Of a stretch of DNA of 64,000 bases, positions 25,439-33,903 are shown one piece after another. How positions within the stretch are numbered: position 1 is the stretch's first letter; each line of letters opens with the position of its first letter. Where the stretch lies: NCBI RefSeq assembly GCF_020667895.1, contig NZ_JAFMPS010000002.1, forward strand, positions 201,131 through 265,130, in the 5' to 3' direction. A program made the position numbers and the translations under genes. The notes beneath the pieces were generated by a model. It had not been told where the DNA came from. It did not search any database and worked only from the letters and a program-made list of their open reading frames with translations. This DNA comes from Alcanivorax sp. 1008. GTDB lineage: Bacteria; Pseudomonadota; Gammaproteobacteria; Pseudomonadales; Alcanivoracaceae.

Positions 25439-27799
25439 TCAAATTGCCGGGGCGTTCATTGGTAGCAGATCCTTTTTATAAACCCGACACGGCTGATGCT
25501 TGAGGTATGGGCACCCCGTGATCGGGTCACGCTCATCCAGGCTGGTAATCAGGTTGGCATTCCGGCCCACTGGTTTCAGCTCGCCGGTTTCCGGATCCGG
25601 GTATTCCATGCCAAAGCCATTGGGGATGGACACCAGCTTGTCGGGCATAGTGTCTGAAATAATCACCGGGGCATCGAGCTGGCCCACGGCGGTTTCCAGA
25701 ATCACGATATCGTCCTGCTTTGCGCCGATTTCTTCGGCGAGCTTCGGGCTGACCTTGATCCAGAAGTGCGGCCCCTTACCTTTACGCCACTCGTTACTGC
25801 GCTGAATGGTGTTGGCGGTCCACTGGGTGCGTTCACCGGCAGACACCATGTAGGGGAAGCTATCGTCTTCTGATTCCGAATAGGCGATGGCCTGTTTAAT
25901 CAGTGGCAACACAACTTTCGGCACGAGGTTGACCTTGCCGTTACGCGTTCGTACTGCCTCAGAAAAGTTTTCCCCGACGTCCTTCAGTGCCACTTGCACC
26001 CCTTCCGGGTGCTTAATGACACGCTCAGCCAACTCCTCGGCGAGCCTGAAGGGTGAGGCGAAGCGGTAATCGGGCCCCAAGTGACGAACCACATCGCGAC
26101 GGCAGGATAAGGCATAGAGCACACTGGTGAGCCAGACGGTGACCAGCGAGGGGTTTTCCAGTCTTGGCCCCAGGGTCTGGTAAGCCCGAAAGATGGCGTG
26201 GCCCAGTGTCTTGTTCGAGTCCATGCGGCCACGCAAAGCGGCAATGCCGCCGAGGGCGCCAAAAAACAGGCCCAGATGCTTTTGGCCGGCCAACTGGTGC
26301 AACACCTCAGGCGCTTTCGGAACCAGCCCCATGGCGGTCACCAGCCGGCTGTAAATCTCGGCTTCTGGCAAGGCTTCTGCTGGGCCACTCAGGATCGGCG
26401 GCCTGAGCTGTGCATAAATTTCCGGGTAGCCCTTGGGAAAGGTGCACCACTCCCACTTTTCGTAGCCTGTGGGCGTTGGCAACACGTAATCGGCCACCCG
26501 AGCGGTCTCGGTAAAGGCGGGCTCGATGACGACCAGCAAATCTAGCTTTCGCAGGGCCCTTTCAAAACGGCGGGTATCGGCATAGGCCAGCAGCGGATTA
26601 GAGCCTTCCACAATCAACGCCTGAATGTTGCCCGCCTCGATTTCCTCCGGCAGCAGGTAAGGCGAGAACATGCCCATGGGCGCCAGCGTGGCAATGCCCT
26701 GTATGCCGGATACCGGGGCAATATAAGGCTTCATGGCGGGCACGGGGGCAACAGCAGGCGAAAAACTGCCGGAGAAAATATTGCCACCGGGCTGAGCGTA
26801 ATTGCCGGTGATCATGGACAACACCTTCATCAACCAGGAGACCAGCGTGGAGTGACGTATCTGTTCCACACCGAGGTCATAGAAAATGCTGGCCTTCCCC
26901 GCGCGGGCAAATTGCTCGGCCACGTCAGTCACGGATTCCACATCCAGCTCACACGCGGCGCACATGGCGTGTACTGATATATCCCTGAACGCTTTCTCAA
27001 GTTCGGTAAAATTCACCGCCTTGTCTTTCAGGAAGCCGGAATCAAACAGCTGCTTGTCGAGAATGTGTTTCACCATGGCCATCAGCAGGTAGGCATCGGT
27101 GCCGGGCTTGCCTGCCAGATGCACATGGGCGCGGCGGGCCGTCTCCGAGCGGCGCGGGTCCACCACAAACAGCCGGTTGTTTTCATTCTTGAAAAATTTC
27201 TTGAATCCCTCTGTGGGGTTATGGCCGCGGTTACTCAGCAGCGGGTTGGTGCCCATTAGCAGGATCACATCACTGTTCCAGGCATCCGCATGGAAATACA
27301 GACCCGGCGGCGACTTCGCCATTTGCTGGTCGATCCAGTGGTGTTGGGATTTTTCCTGCGCGTAGGAACTGAAGTACCAGGGCGTGCCTACCACTCCCAT
27401 AAACCCCATGGCGAACAGTGCGTCCATATGATTGCTCTGGCCACCGATGCCATTGAGGGCAATGGCGGTGGGGCCAGACGTGTCGCGAATAGCATTCAGC
27501 TTCGCGGCAATCTCGGTAATGGCTTCGTCCCAGGAAATCCTGACGTACTCACCGTCAGCGGTGCGCTTGAGCGGGTGCTCCAGGCGCTGCTTGTGCTCCA
27601 CATAGTGGCCGATGCTATAGGCCTTGTTGCAGCTGTATCCGGTGGTGGCTGGGTTGGTGTCATCGGCGCGGACCTTGTCGATGCGGTTATCCTTGACATC
27701 CACCTTGAGGCCGCAGTTGTGCGAGCAAAGCACGCAGGCGGTGCTCATATCCGTGCCATCCCGCTCGACCACTTCTGACCGTTCCTGAATCCTGATCAT
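25439..27799 (-). CDS. Molybdopterin (bis-MGD) oxidoreductase with N-terminal 4Fe-4S cluster
   Basis: A 786-residue DMSO-reductase-family enzyme. The ATG at 27799 has AGGAG 6 bases upstream. Residues 20-60 bind one 4Fe-4S cluster (Cys 22, 25, 29, 57). Cofactor-binding stretches include LLMGTNPLLSNRGHNP, VVDPRRSETARRA and, in the C-terminal domain, LVSIPNGFGMEYPDP. No twin-arginine signal is present, so it should be cytoplasmic. I do not see an obvious Cys or Sec at the usual metal-ligand site after the first fold. No partner subunit is adjacent; the divergent HxlR regulator probably controls it. The substrate is unknown. Confidence 0.85.
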   Translation of the reverse strand: MIRIQERSEVVERDGTDMSTACVLCSHNCGLKVDVKDNRIDKVRADDTNPATTGYSCNKAYSIGHYVEHKQRLEHPLKRTADGEYVRISWDEAITEIAAKLNAIRDTSGPTAIALNGIGGQSNHMDALFAMGFMGVVGTPWYFSSYAQEKSQHHWIDQQMAKSPPGLYFHADAWNSDVILLMGTNPLLSNRGHNPTEGFKKFFKNENNRLFVVDPRRSETARRAHVHLAGKPGTDAYLLMAMVKHILDKQLFDSGFLKDKAVNFTELEKAFRDISVHAMCAACELDVESVTDVAEQFARAGKASIFYDLGVEQIRHSTLVSWLMKVLSMITGNYAQPGGNIFSGSFSPAVAPVPAMKPYIAPVSGIQGIATLAPMGMFSPYLLPEEIEAGNIQALIVEGSNPLLAYADTRRFERALRKLDLLVVIEPAFTETARVADYVLPTPTGYEKWEWCTFPKGYPEIYAQLRPPILSGPAEALPEAEIYSRLVTAMGLVPKAPEVLHQLAGQKHLGLFFGALGGIAALRGRMDSNKTLGHAIFRAYQTLGPRLENPSLVTVWLTSVLYALSCRRDVVRHLGPDYRFASPFRLAEELAERVIKHPEGVQVALKDVGENFSEAVRTRNGKVNLVPKVVLPLIKQAIAYSESEDDSFPYMVSAGERTQWTANTIQRSNEWRKGKGPHFWIKVSPKLAEEIGAKQDDIVILETAVGQLDAPVIISDTMPDKLVSIPNGFGMEYPDPETGELKPVGRNANLITSLDERDPITGCPYLKHQPCRVYKKDLLPMNAPAI

Positions 27800-27898
27800 A
27801 TTGTCTCTCCTGTGGCCGAGGGCGACCTGTTGACCCGCGCACCTGCGCCCGTATCGCGCCATGCCTGATGCTTCAGGACTCCCGCTCAAAGATAGTAA

Positions 27899-27913
27899 GT
27901 TCCACAATGGAAC
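27899..27913. promoter_or_regulatory. Palindromic operator candidate between molybdoenzyme and HxlR genes
   Basis: GTTCCACAATGGAAC is a perfect 6-bp inverted repeat around CAA. It lies in the 180-bp divergent region and overlaps the -35 element of the proposed hxlR-side promoter. HxlR proteins bind as dimers to such short palindromes, so autoregulation and control of the molybdoenzyme gene are likely. Confidence 0.55.
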
Positions 27914-27928
27914 GCACAAGGTTACAAT
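27900..27928 (+). promoter_or_regulatory. Candidate sigma-70 promoter for the HxlR regulator
   Basis: TTCCAC (27900-27905) and TACAAT (27923-27928) are spaced by 17 bp. The -10 matches consensus at five of six bases, the -35 at about three. Transcription would begin near 27935, 45 bases before the regulator's ATG. Confidence 0.4.
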
Positions 27929-27979
27929 GCCCCAATAGCCCCATTACGGCTCAATCAATCCGGGCCAAAAAGGTGAGTC

Positions 27980-28459
27980 ATGCGCTGGGAAGAGTTACAG
28001 GAAGAGACATGCTCCGTGGCCAGAACCCTGTCGGTCATTGGCGATCGCTGGACCTTGCTGATCCTGCGGGATGCATTCCTGCGGGTGCGGCGCTTTGAGG
28101 ATTTCCAAAAAAAATTGGGCATTTCCCGGCACCGACTGTCCGAGCGCCTGAAAAAGCTGGTGGCGCAAGGTGTGCTGAAAAAAGTGGAATACCAGTCAAG
28201 CCCGCCGCGCTATGAATACCGACTGACGGAAAAGGGCCTCGACCTGTACCCGATCATCATGATGATGGTGCGCTGGGGCGACAAATGGATGGATGACGGC
28301 AACGGTGCGCCCATGGTCTACAAACACCAGGGCTGCGGCGAGTACTTTGTCCCTGAGATCAGCTGTTCCGAGTGCCACGAGCCGCTCAAGCCCCGGGAGG
28401 TCATGCCCGAGTTCGGGCCCGGGACGCTGGCAGCCAGGCGCCGTAAAAAAAACGGCTAG
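27980..28459 (+). CDS. HxlR family transcriptional regulator
   Basis: A 159-residue winged-helix regulator of the HxlR type: CSVARTLSVIGDRWTLLILRDAFLRVRRFEDFQKKLGIS is the standard first half of the DNA-binding domain, followed by LSERLKKLVAQGVL and a wing (YEYRLTEKG). The family usually has a conserved Cys near residue 11, present here as Cys 11. A C-terminal tail (about 110-150) has four Cys in GCGEYFVPEISCSECHE, perhaps a small metal site. AAGGTGA precedes the ATG. It is divergent from the molybdoenzyme gene. Confidence 0.9.
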   Translation: MRWEELQEETCSVARTLSVIGDRWTLLILRDAFLRVRRFEDFQKKLGISRHRLSERLKKLVAQGVLKKVEYQSSPPRYEYRLTEKGLDLYPIIMMMVRWGDKWMDDGNGAPMVYKHQGCGEYFVPEISCSECHEPLKPREVMPEFGPGTLAARRRKKNG

Positions 28460-28480
28460 CTCTCGTACGTGGTCTTGCAT

Positions 28481-28505
28481 AAACCCAAATCTTTCTGGGT
28501 TTTTA
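28481..28505 (+). terminator. Intrinsic terminator after the HxlR gene
   Basis: AAACCCA, loop of 8 bases, TGGGTTT, then TTAT. The 7-bp stem with a short T-run lies 22 bases after the stop codon. Confidence 0.65.
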
Positions 28506-28588
28506 TATCAGGGCATTGCCAGTCTTCTCTGTTAGGAGAAGGTGTCCGCGAAAGCGGGTGAGCTAAATATATTAAATTAGACTTCTTA

Positions 28589-29152
28589 TTATATGCCAAA
28601 CGTGCACACTCCACTTTCGGCACGCTTTTTCCGATCTAAAGTAAATTCTTGGCCAAATTCCTTAAACCTCATAACTGCCATAGGAGAGTCTAATTTCAGA
28701 CCATAGACAATTGCTTTTAGTTTTATTTCCGACCCAATTTTTACCAACTCCAAGACAAGCACATCGCTTCCTTCCTTTTGATATTCGATATCAAGCTCAA
28801 CTGTCATCGTTTGCGTGTAATTAGACCAGAAATCGTTAGAAGCGCTCATAATACCTAAGTGCAAGTAATTCTTTGCTTCTTTGAAGGTTCTTGCGCTCAA
28901 GGGCTTTCCGAACCGCTCTCCCATATATGCCAAGTTTTTCTCCATGTTGCATTTGTCTTCCTTGAGCTGATCAGCAGACCACTCTTTAGGATAATGATAT
29001 AGATCGGCTAGCTCTGCATATTCCCCTCTCTCCAAGCTCGCCAACACATGATCTATTAGCTCTCTAACTTCCAGATTTTCAGTGTCGTCCGCCACAGCTT
29101 GTGCCGAGAGAAGAAATGAAAACAGAATAGAAAAAACGCAATATAGCTTCAT
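28589..29152 (-). CDS. Secreted or periplasmic protein of unknown function, low GC
   Basis: A 187-residue protein with a clear signal peptide (MKLYCVFSILFSFLLSAQAVA, cleaved near residue 21). The mature part is acidic and mixed alpha/beta, reads like a small NTF2-like or DUF fold (VRELIDHVLASLERGEYAELADLYHYP), and has single Cys residues near 68 and the C-terminus. I do not recognise a family. The gene is markedly more AT-rich than its neighbours, which suggests recent acquisition. GAG-type ribosome site only. It is downstream of patatin on the same strand, with 182 bp between. Confidence 0.7.
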   Translation of the reverse strand: MKLYCVFSILFSFLLSAQAVADDTENLEVRELIDHVLASLERGEYAELADLYHYPKEWSADQLKEDKCNMEKNLAYMGERFGKPLSARTFKEAKNYLHLGIMSASNDFWSNYTQTMTVELDIEYQKEGSDVLVLELVKIGSEIKLKAIVYGLKLDSPMAVMRFKEFGQEFTLDRKKRAESGVCTFGI

Positions 29153-29334
29153 ACTATCTCACTCTTACGGCTGAAATAATTAAAAGGCGCGCTCTGAATC
29201 ACGATAGAAATTAGCACTGTTTACTTCCGCACCGCAATCCTGGGCCAGAAGGATTATCTAATAGAGTCAAACCGATTCATGTAAGCAAAATCTTACAACA
29301 GGGAAAGAACCTGACGGATGTGTGGACCCGCTGA

Positions 29335-30270
29335 TCAGCAGGCATCCTCGAGGGCTTGCCGCACCACCGGGCCGGCGGTACGGCTGGCAGCTTCAAACAC
29401 ACGAACACGCCTGGCTGGGTCCAGCATATTGAATCCGAATGCCGCCAGATCCTCAGGGCCCGGATCAATGCGGGTTACGCGTATGCCGGCGGCGCGAAGC
29501 TGCGCCACTTCCCGATCAACAATCGCGGTCATATAGCGGCGCACCCGACGTTCAATCTTCGCCAGAGGCGAGCGCGGATTATCCATCTGCATGGAGGCCA
29601 TAGGGGCTAGCACAATGGCTTCTTCGATATCGGCGCCCAACAGCAAGTCGGCGGAAGCTGGTGAGGCAATGCCACCATCCAGATAGGTGCTGCCTTGCCA
29701 CTGCACTGGCGGGCACACGCCAGGTACGGCATAGGAGGCACATACCGCCCGATTGGCCGGCATATCAGTATGTTCGCGACCAAGGGCGACACGCTGGCCG
29801 CTTTCCGCATCCACGGCAATCAGCCAGGTGTTACGGTGCGGCACCCATTTCCCCGGAGTGATCACACTGTCTATCAAATTCATCATAGGCTGCATGTCCG
29901 TGCGACCGTGCGGCATCAGGCCGGTGATAGCAGTAAGGGGTGATACCTCACCGCGCAGGCCATGGACAAACAGCTTTGCCCCGCTCAAGCCGAGGCGCGG
30001 CAGGGGCGGAATAGCGCCGCCGGTATCTGTGTCGTGATTCCATTTGCAATCCTGCAGCTCGCCACGCTGGCTGGCGAGCATGCGCTCGACGCCGACCCCA
30101 GCGCCGAGCAGGGTGGCGAGCACGGCACCGGCGGAGGTGCCGATAAGAATATCTGCATCGCGGGCATCCCATCCCAGGCGTTGCTGCAACTCATTCAATA
30201 TGGCGATCTGCCAAGCGGCGCCAGCCACCGCGCCACAGCCAAGTACCAGGGCTCGTTTTGGTTCTGTCAT
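29335..30270 (-). CDS. Patatin-like phospholipase / esterase
   Basis: A 311-residue patatin-fold hydrolase. The oxyanion element is GCGAVAGAAW (11-20), the nucleophile elbow GTSAG (44-48, Ser 46), and the dyad Asp is in YLDGGIAS (Asp 198). There is no signal peptide, so it should be cytoplasmic. It follows the Baeyer-Villiger monooxygenase stop by 9 bp and has GAGGAAAG before its ATG, so it is the third gene of an SDR-monooxygenase-hydrolase operon. In that setting it may hydrolyse the ester made by the monooxygenase; a role on phospholipids is the alternative. Confidence 0.85.
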   Translation of the reverse strand: MTEPKRALVLGCGAVAGAAWQIAILNELQQRLGWDARDADILIGTSAGAVLATLLGAGVGVERMLASQRGELQDCKWNHDTDTGGAIPPLPRLGLSGAKLFVHGLRGEVSPLTAITGLMPHGRTDMQPMMNLIDSVITPGKWVPHRNTWLIAVDAESGQRVALGREHTDMPANRAVCASYAVPGVCPPVQWQGSTYLDGGIASPASADLLLGADIEEAIVLAPMASMQMDNPRSPLAKIERRVRRYMTAIVDREVAQLRAAGIRVTRIDPGPEDLAAFGFNMLDPARRVRVFEAASRTAGPVVRQALEDAC

Positions 30271-30279
30271 TAACTTTCC

Positions 30280-31806
30280 TCAACCGGTCACAGACATGCT
30301 TTCACCGATTACTTCATCGGCTGCCTGGGTGTCATAACTCTGCACGTCAAATTGCTGCAGTAATCGCTGCATGGTGTTACTGCTCCATGGAAAGCCGATG
30401 CTGTTTTTGCCATTACGGTCGATGTAATAGCTGGAGCAACCGCCCGTATTCCACACGGTTCCCTGCAACGCCTTTTGTACTTTGCTGTTGTAACGCCGCT
30501 GCACCGCCTCCCGCACTTCCAAACGGATCAGGTTTTTGTCGCGCATGCTCTTTAACGCACCCATGGCATAGTTGAGCTGCGACTCGATAACGATAAATGC
30601 AGAATTGTTACCAATCGCCAAATTCGGGCCAAGCACCAGAAACAGGTTTGGAAAGCCGGCAATGGTGGTACCACGGTAGGCTTGTGGGCTGCCATTCCAG
30701 ATCTCCTCCAAGGTGCGGCCATCGGTACCGCGCACCTGTTCGGCAATCGGCGGATCGGAAACATGGAAGCCGGTGCCAAGAATAATAGTGTCCACTTCCC
30801 GCTCACTGCCATCATGGCCAACTAATACATTACCGCGCACTTCTTTAACGCCGGTGGCAAGCACATCCACGTTTGCCTGTGTTAGCGCGGGGTAATAGTT
30901 GTTCGATAGCAGCACACGCTTACAACCGAGGGTGTAGTCCGGAGTTAGCTTTGCACGCAGCTCCGGGTCCTTAACCGTCAGATTGATATGGGCCCGGGCA
31001 ATCTTTTCGATTTGCTTGAGCAGCACCGGCCTGCGAAAGCCAACGCCAAAGGCTTCAAGCCCGGAATATAACGCCGCACGCAGGGCGCCCATTGCCATTG
31101 GCAAGCCAAGCAATTTTTGCGAGGTGCTGCCCATGGCCTGATTGGGTTTTGGCAAGATCCACTGAGGGGTGCGCTGGAACAGTACCAGCTGTTTCACCAA
31201 AGGCTGAATCTCCGGGACAAACTGGATGGCCGATGCACCAGTGCCGATCACCGCGACCCGTTCGCCACGCAAGTCATGCTGATGATCCCAGTGCGAGGAA
31301 TGAAAAACAGTACCGCTAAATTCTTTTAGCCCGGGAATATCGGGAATCTGAGGCTCATGCAGGTAGCCGGCGCAGGAGATAATCGTGCGGGCGTGATATT
31401 CACCTTTGGCTGTGCGCACCATCCAGCGACAGCGGCGCTCATCCCACTGGGTGCTAATGGCAGGTTCACCATAGTGAATGTGGGGCTCCACCTGAAAGCG
31501 GGCGGCGACATCATTCACATAGTCGAGAATTTCCGCCTGCCCGGCGAATACCCGGCTCCAGTTCGGGTTCTGAGCAAAGGAATAGGAATACAACGCGGAC
31601 GGCACATCGCAGGCGCAGCCCGGGTAGGTGTTGTCGCGCCAGGTGCCGCCAAGGGCTTCGGCTTTTTCCAGCACGATAAAATCTGTTTCGCCCTGCTCGC
31701 GCAATCGTATCGCTGCGCCAATGCCACTAATTCCGGCACCAATCACCACTACTTCTACGTCCATTGGGCGCGCCTTGGAAGCGGCCTTCTTTTTCGCCTG
31801 TGCCAT
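30280..31806 (-). CDS. FAD-dependent Baeyer-Villiger-type monooxygenase
   Basis: A 508-residue class B flavoprotein. I start at the ATG at 31806, which has AGGAGG upstream. The FAD Rossmann motif is GAGISG (23-28), the Baeyer-Villiger fingerprint FxGxxxHxxxW is complete as FSGTVFHSSHW (163-173), and the NADPH motif is GTGASA (188-193). GGTWRDNTYPGCACDVPS is typical of type I enzymes. The reaction is insertion of oxygen next to a ketone to form an ester or lactone. It lies 10 bp after the SDR gene and 9 bp before the patatin gene. The name AlmA does not fit this sequence. Confidence 0.9.
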   Translation of the reverse strand: MAQAKKKAASKARPMDVEVVVIGAGISGIGAAIRLREQGETDFIVLEKAEALGGTWRDNTYPGCACDVPSALYSYSFAQNPNWSRVFAGQAEILDYVNDVAARFQVEPHIHYGEPAISTQWDERRCRWMVRTAKGEYHARTIISCAGYLHEPQIPDIPGLKEFSGTVFHSSHWDHQHDLRGERVAVIGTGASAIQFVPEIQPLVKQLVLFQRTPQWILPKPNQAMGSTSQKLLGLPMAMGALRAALYSGLEAFGVGFRRPVLLKQIEKIARAHINLTVKDPELRAKLTPDYTLGCKRVLLSNNYYPALTQANVDVLATGVKEVRGNVLVGHDGSEREVDTIILGTGFHVSDPPIAEQVRGTDGRTLEEIWNGSPQAYRGTTIAGFPNLFLVLGPNLAIGNNSAFIVIESQLNYAMGALKSMRDKNLIRLEVREAVQRRYNSKVQKALQGTVWNTGGCSSYYIDRNGKNSIGFPWSSNTMQRLLQQFDVQSYDTQAADEVIGESMSVTG

Positions 31807-31816
31807 CACAGCCTCC

Positions 31817-32653
31817 TCAGGATTTTTTCGCCAGCGCGCCAATACGCTGGTCATAACTGGCACGAGCCCTGGCATCTATTTTTTCCAGCACGCGGCGATC
31901 ACCGAACACCCGACGCACACCACGCAGCAACCAATGGGGCGCTGCGCTTTGCAGTGGATTCAGGGCGAGTAAATAGCGCGGCAAGGTTACTTCCGGAAGT
32001 TGATGGGTGATGGCATCGTACACTGCTTCAGCAACATCCTCCGGGGTCACCGTTGGCACGCCACGGGCAGCGCTGTCGGTGCCGGCGGCCAGCTCGGTGG
32101 TGACCTTGGCTGGCATCACCGTGGTAAATGCAACGCCGCTATCGCGATATTCCTCGCGCAGGGTTTCAGTCAGCCCGACTACGGCGAACTTGGTAGCGCA
32201 ATACACTGCCAGACCAGGCACGGCGAGACGGCCCGCCATGGAGGCCACGTTGACCACATGACCGCGACCACGGGCCACCATACCCGGCATGGCCAACTTG
32301 CAGCCATGTATCACCCCGCGCAGGTTAATGTCGATTTGGGTGTCACTCAGGGCATCACTCTCATCAAGAAAGGCACCGGCGGGCATAATGCCGGCGTTAT
32401 TGATGATCACATCCACCGGGCCGAGGGCTTGCTCAGTGGCTTCAAGCCAGGCCGCACAGGAGGTCGCATCCCGCACATCAAGGGCGCAGCCAAAGCCATT
32501 TACCGCGGCCGCAGCCTGCTCAGCCAGCGCTGCGTCGATATCACCAATGCTAACCCGGGCACCGGCCGCCGCCAGTCGCCTGGCGATTGCCATGCCAATG
32601 CCGCGCCCTGCTCCGGTTATCGCAACCACCGCCCCATCCAACTGCACAGCCAT
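31817..32653 (-). CDS. Short-chain dehydrogenase/reductase
   Basis: A 278-residue SDR starting at 32653 (MAVQLDGAVVAITGAGRGIG). The cofactor motif is TGAGRGIG (14-21), with Asp 38 in SIGDID favouring NAD; NNAG is near 84, and YCATKFAV (Tyr and Lys of YxxxK) is near 148. It leads the operon with the Baeyer-Villiger monooxygenase and patatin and is divergent from an AraC regulator. In that context oxidation of a secondary alcohol to the ketone used by the monooxygenase is a natural role, though the direction cannot be read from sequence. Confidence 0.87.
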   Translation of the reverse strand: MAVQLDGAVVAITGAGRGIGMAIARRLAAAGARVSIGDIDAALAEQAAAAVNGFGCALDVRDATSCAAWLEATEQALGPVDVIINNAGIMPAGAFLDESDALSDTQIDINLRGVIHGCKLAMPGMVARGRGHVVNVASMAGRLAVPGLAVYCATKFAVVGLTETLREEYRDSGVAFTTVMPAKVTTELAAGTDSAARGVPTVTPEDVAEAVYDAITHQLPEVTLPRYLLALNPLQSAAPHWLLRGVRRVFGDRRVLEKIDARARASYDQRIGALAKKS

Positions 32654-32778
32654 ACCACCCTCTTCTTGTCGCCGCCGGAAATGCACCAGAGGCAAGTGTA
32701 AGACCCCCTTTAAAACACCGTGATGCGCTGGCGCGCCAAACTTCATATCATTATGGGCCATGCCAGATGAGGCCCAAG

Positions 32779-33828
32779 ATGAAAGACCCGTATCGCGCCA
32801 AACAGCCCAGCATCTCTATCGCTTACTTGCAGCTGCTGCTTGAGATTCTGGCGGAGCGCGGAATTTCTGACGCTACCCTGCTGCAGGGCGTGCCGCTGGA
32901 CCCCGCTCTGCTGGACAACAGTCAGGCGCGCATGTCCCCCACCCAGTGGACGCTGCTGGTGATGCGCGCCCAGGCCCTGAGCGCAGATCCGGCGCTTGGC
33001 TACGAGTATGGCCTGCGCATGCGGCCAACGGTGCATGGGGTGTTGGGATATGCCGCCATGAGTGCAGCGACTCTGCGTCAGGCTCAGGAAATTTCAGTGC
33101 GCTATGCGCGACTGCGGCAAGCCGGCTTCACCTTTGAGTTCGTTGAAGATGACCAGTATGGCAACCTGATCCTGCGCGAGCGGCAACCGATTCCTGTGAT
33201 GCGTCAGTTCTTCGTGGAAAATATTTTGCTTGGCATTGCCCGCGCCACGGCGGTGCTACTCGGTCGTGACCTGCTGGATATTCCCGGTATGGAAATATGC
33301 TTCGACAACGCCGAGCCTGACTACCACAAGGAATGGCAACATCGGTTGCCGACCACCCACTTCCAGCAGCCGGTCAATATGTTGCGCCTGCCGCAAGGCT
33401 ACCTTTGCCAACGACCAGTGATGGCGGACCCGCTTGCCTCCCGTGGAGCGATCGAACTATGTGAAAAGGAACTGGCACTGGCCGCCGACCAGGAGGCAGA
33501 TATCACTCAACGCGTACGCGCGGAGCTGGTATTAACCGGTGATGGCTATCCGAGACTTGAGCAAGTGGCAGAAAAGCTATGCATTTCAACTCGCACACTG
33601 AAGCGAAAACTGCAGCGTCATGGCACATCCTTTTTGCTGATAGTTGAAGAATGCCGGCGTCGCGATGCACAAAATTTATTTGAGCATAGTGGTCTTTCAG
33701 TACAGGCGGTTGCAACTAAGCTGGGCTATCAAAACCCGGCTAATTTCTCCAGAGCATTCCGCAAGTGGACGGGTGAATCGCCAACATCATTTCGCCATCG
33801 CCTTCGCAATGTCATAAAGACCATGTAA
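32779..33828 (+). CDS. AraC family transcriptional regulator
   Basis: A 349-residue regulator. Two close ATGs exist; I choose 32779 (MKDPYRAKQ) because GAGG stands 6 bases before it. Residues 15-210 form the arabinose-binding-like ligand domain seen in regulators of lipid and hydrocarbon genes. The C-terminal helix-turn-helix pair spans about 255-345 (LEQVAEKLCISTRTLKRKLQRHGTS, then VQAVATKLGYQNPANFSRAFRKWTG). It is divergent from the SDR-monooxygenase-patatin operon across 125 bp and most likely activates it. Confidence 0.88.
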   Translation: MKDPYRAKQPSISIAYLQLLLEILAERGISDATLLQGVPLDPALLDNSQARMSPTQWTLLVMRAQALSADPALGYEYGLRMRPTVHGVLGYAAMSAATLRQAQEISVRYARLRQAGFTFEFVEDDQYGNLILRERQPIPVMRQFFVENILLGIARATAVLLGRDLLDIPGMEICFDNAEPDYHKEWQHRLPTTHFQQPVNMLRLPQGYLCQRPVMADPLASRGAIELCEKELALAADQEADITQRVRAELVLTGDGYPRLEQVAEKLCISTRTLKRKLQRHGTSFLLIVEECRRRDAQNLFEHSGLSVQAVATKLGYQNPANFSRAFRKWTGESPTSFRHRLRNVIKTM

Positions 33829-33831
33829 AAG

Positions 33832-33847
33832 TGGCACGGAACCTGCT
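33832..33847 (+). promoter_or_regulatory. Candidate sigma-54 (RpoN) promoter
   Basis: TGGCACGGAACCTGCT matches the -24/-12 consensus TGGCACR-N4-TTGCW at all positions but one (C for the first T of the -12 box). It lies 56 bases before the ATG of a small unknown gene, placing the expected start of transcription near 33858. Chance occurrence of such a match in a 75-bp gap is small. No activator gene lies next to it. Confidence 0.6.
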
Positions 33848-33903
33848 GTCATTTGTTCGCTTGATGTTCCATCATCTGCGTCGCCCTAAATGAGGTTAGT
33901 ATC

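Noticed and set aside
30280-31806. Calling the flavin monooxygenase AlmA, the long-chain alkane hydroxylase of Alcanivorax
   Set aside because: The GGTW region and following motif (NTYPGCACDVPS) differ from the AlmA type, and the full Baeyer-Villiger fingerprint is present.
32000-32701. 233-codon frame antisense to the SDR gene
   Set aside because: Shadow of a gene with complete SDR motifs; GC-rich codon structure explains it.
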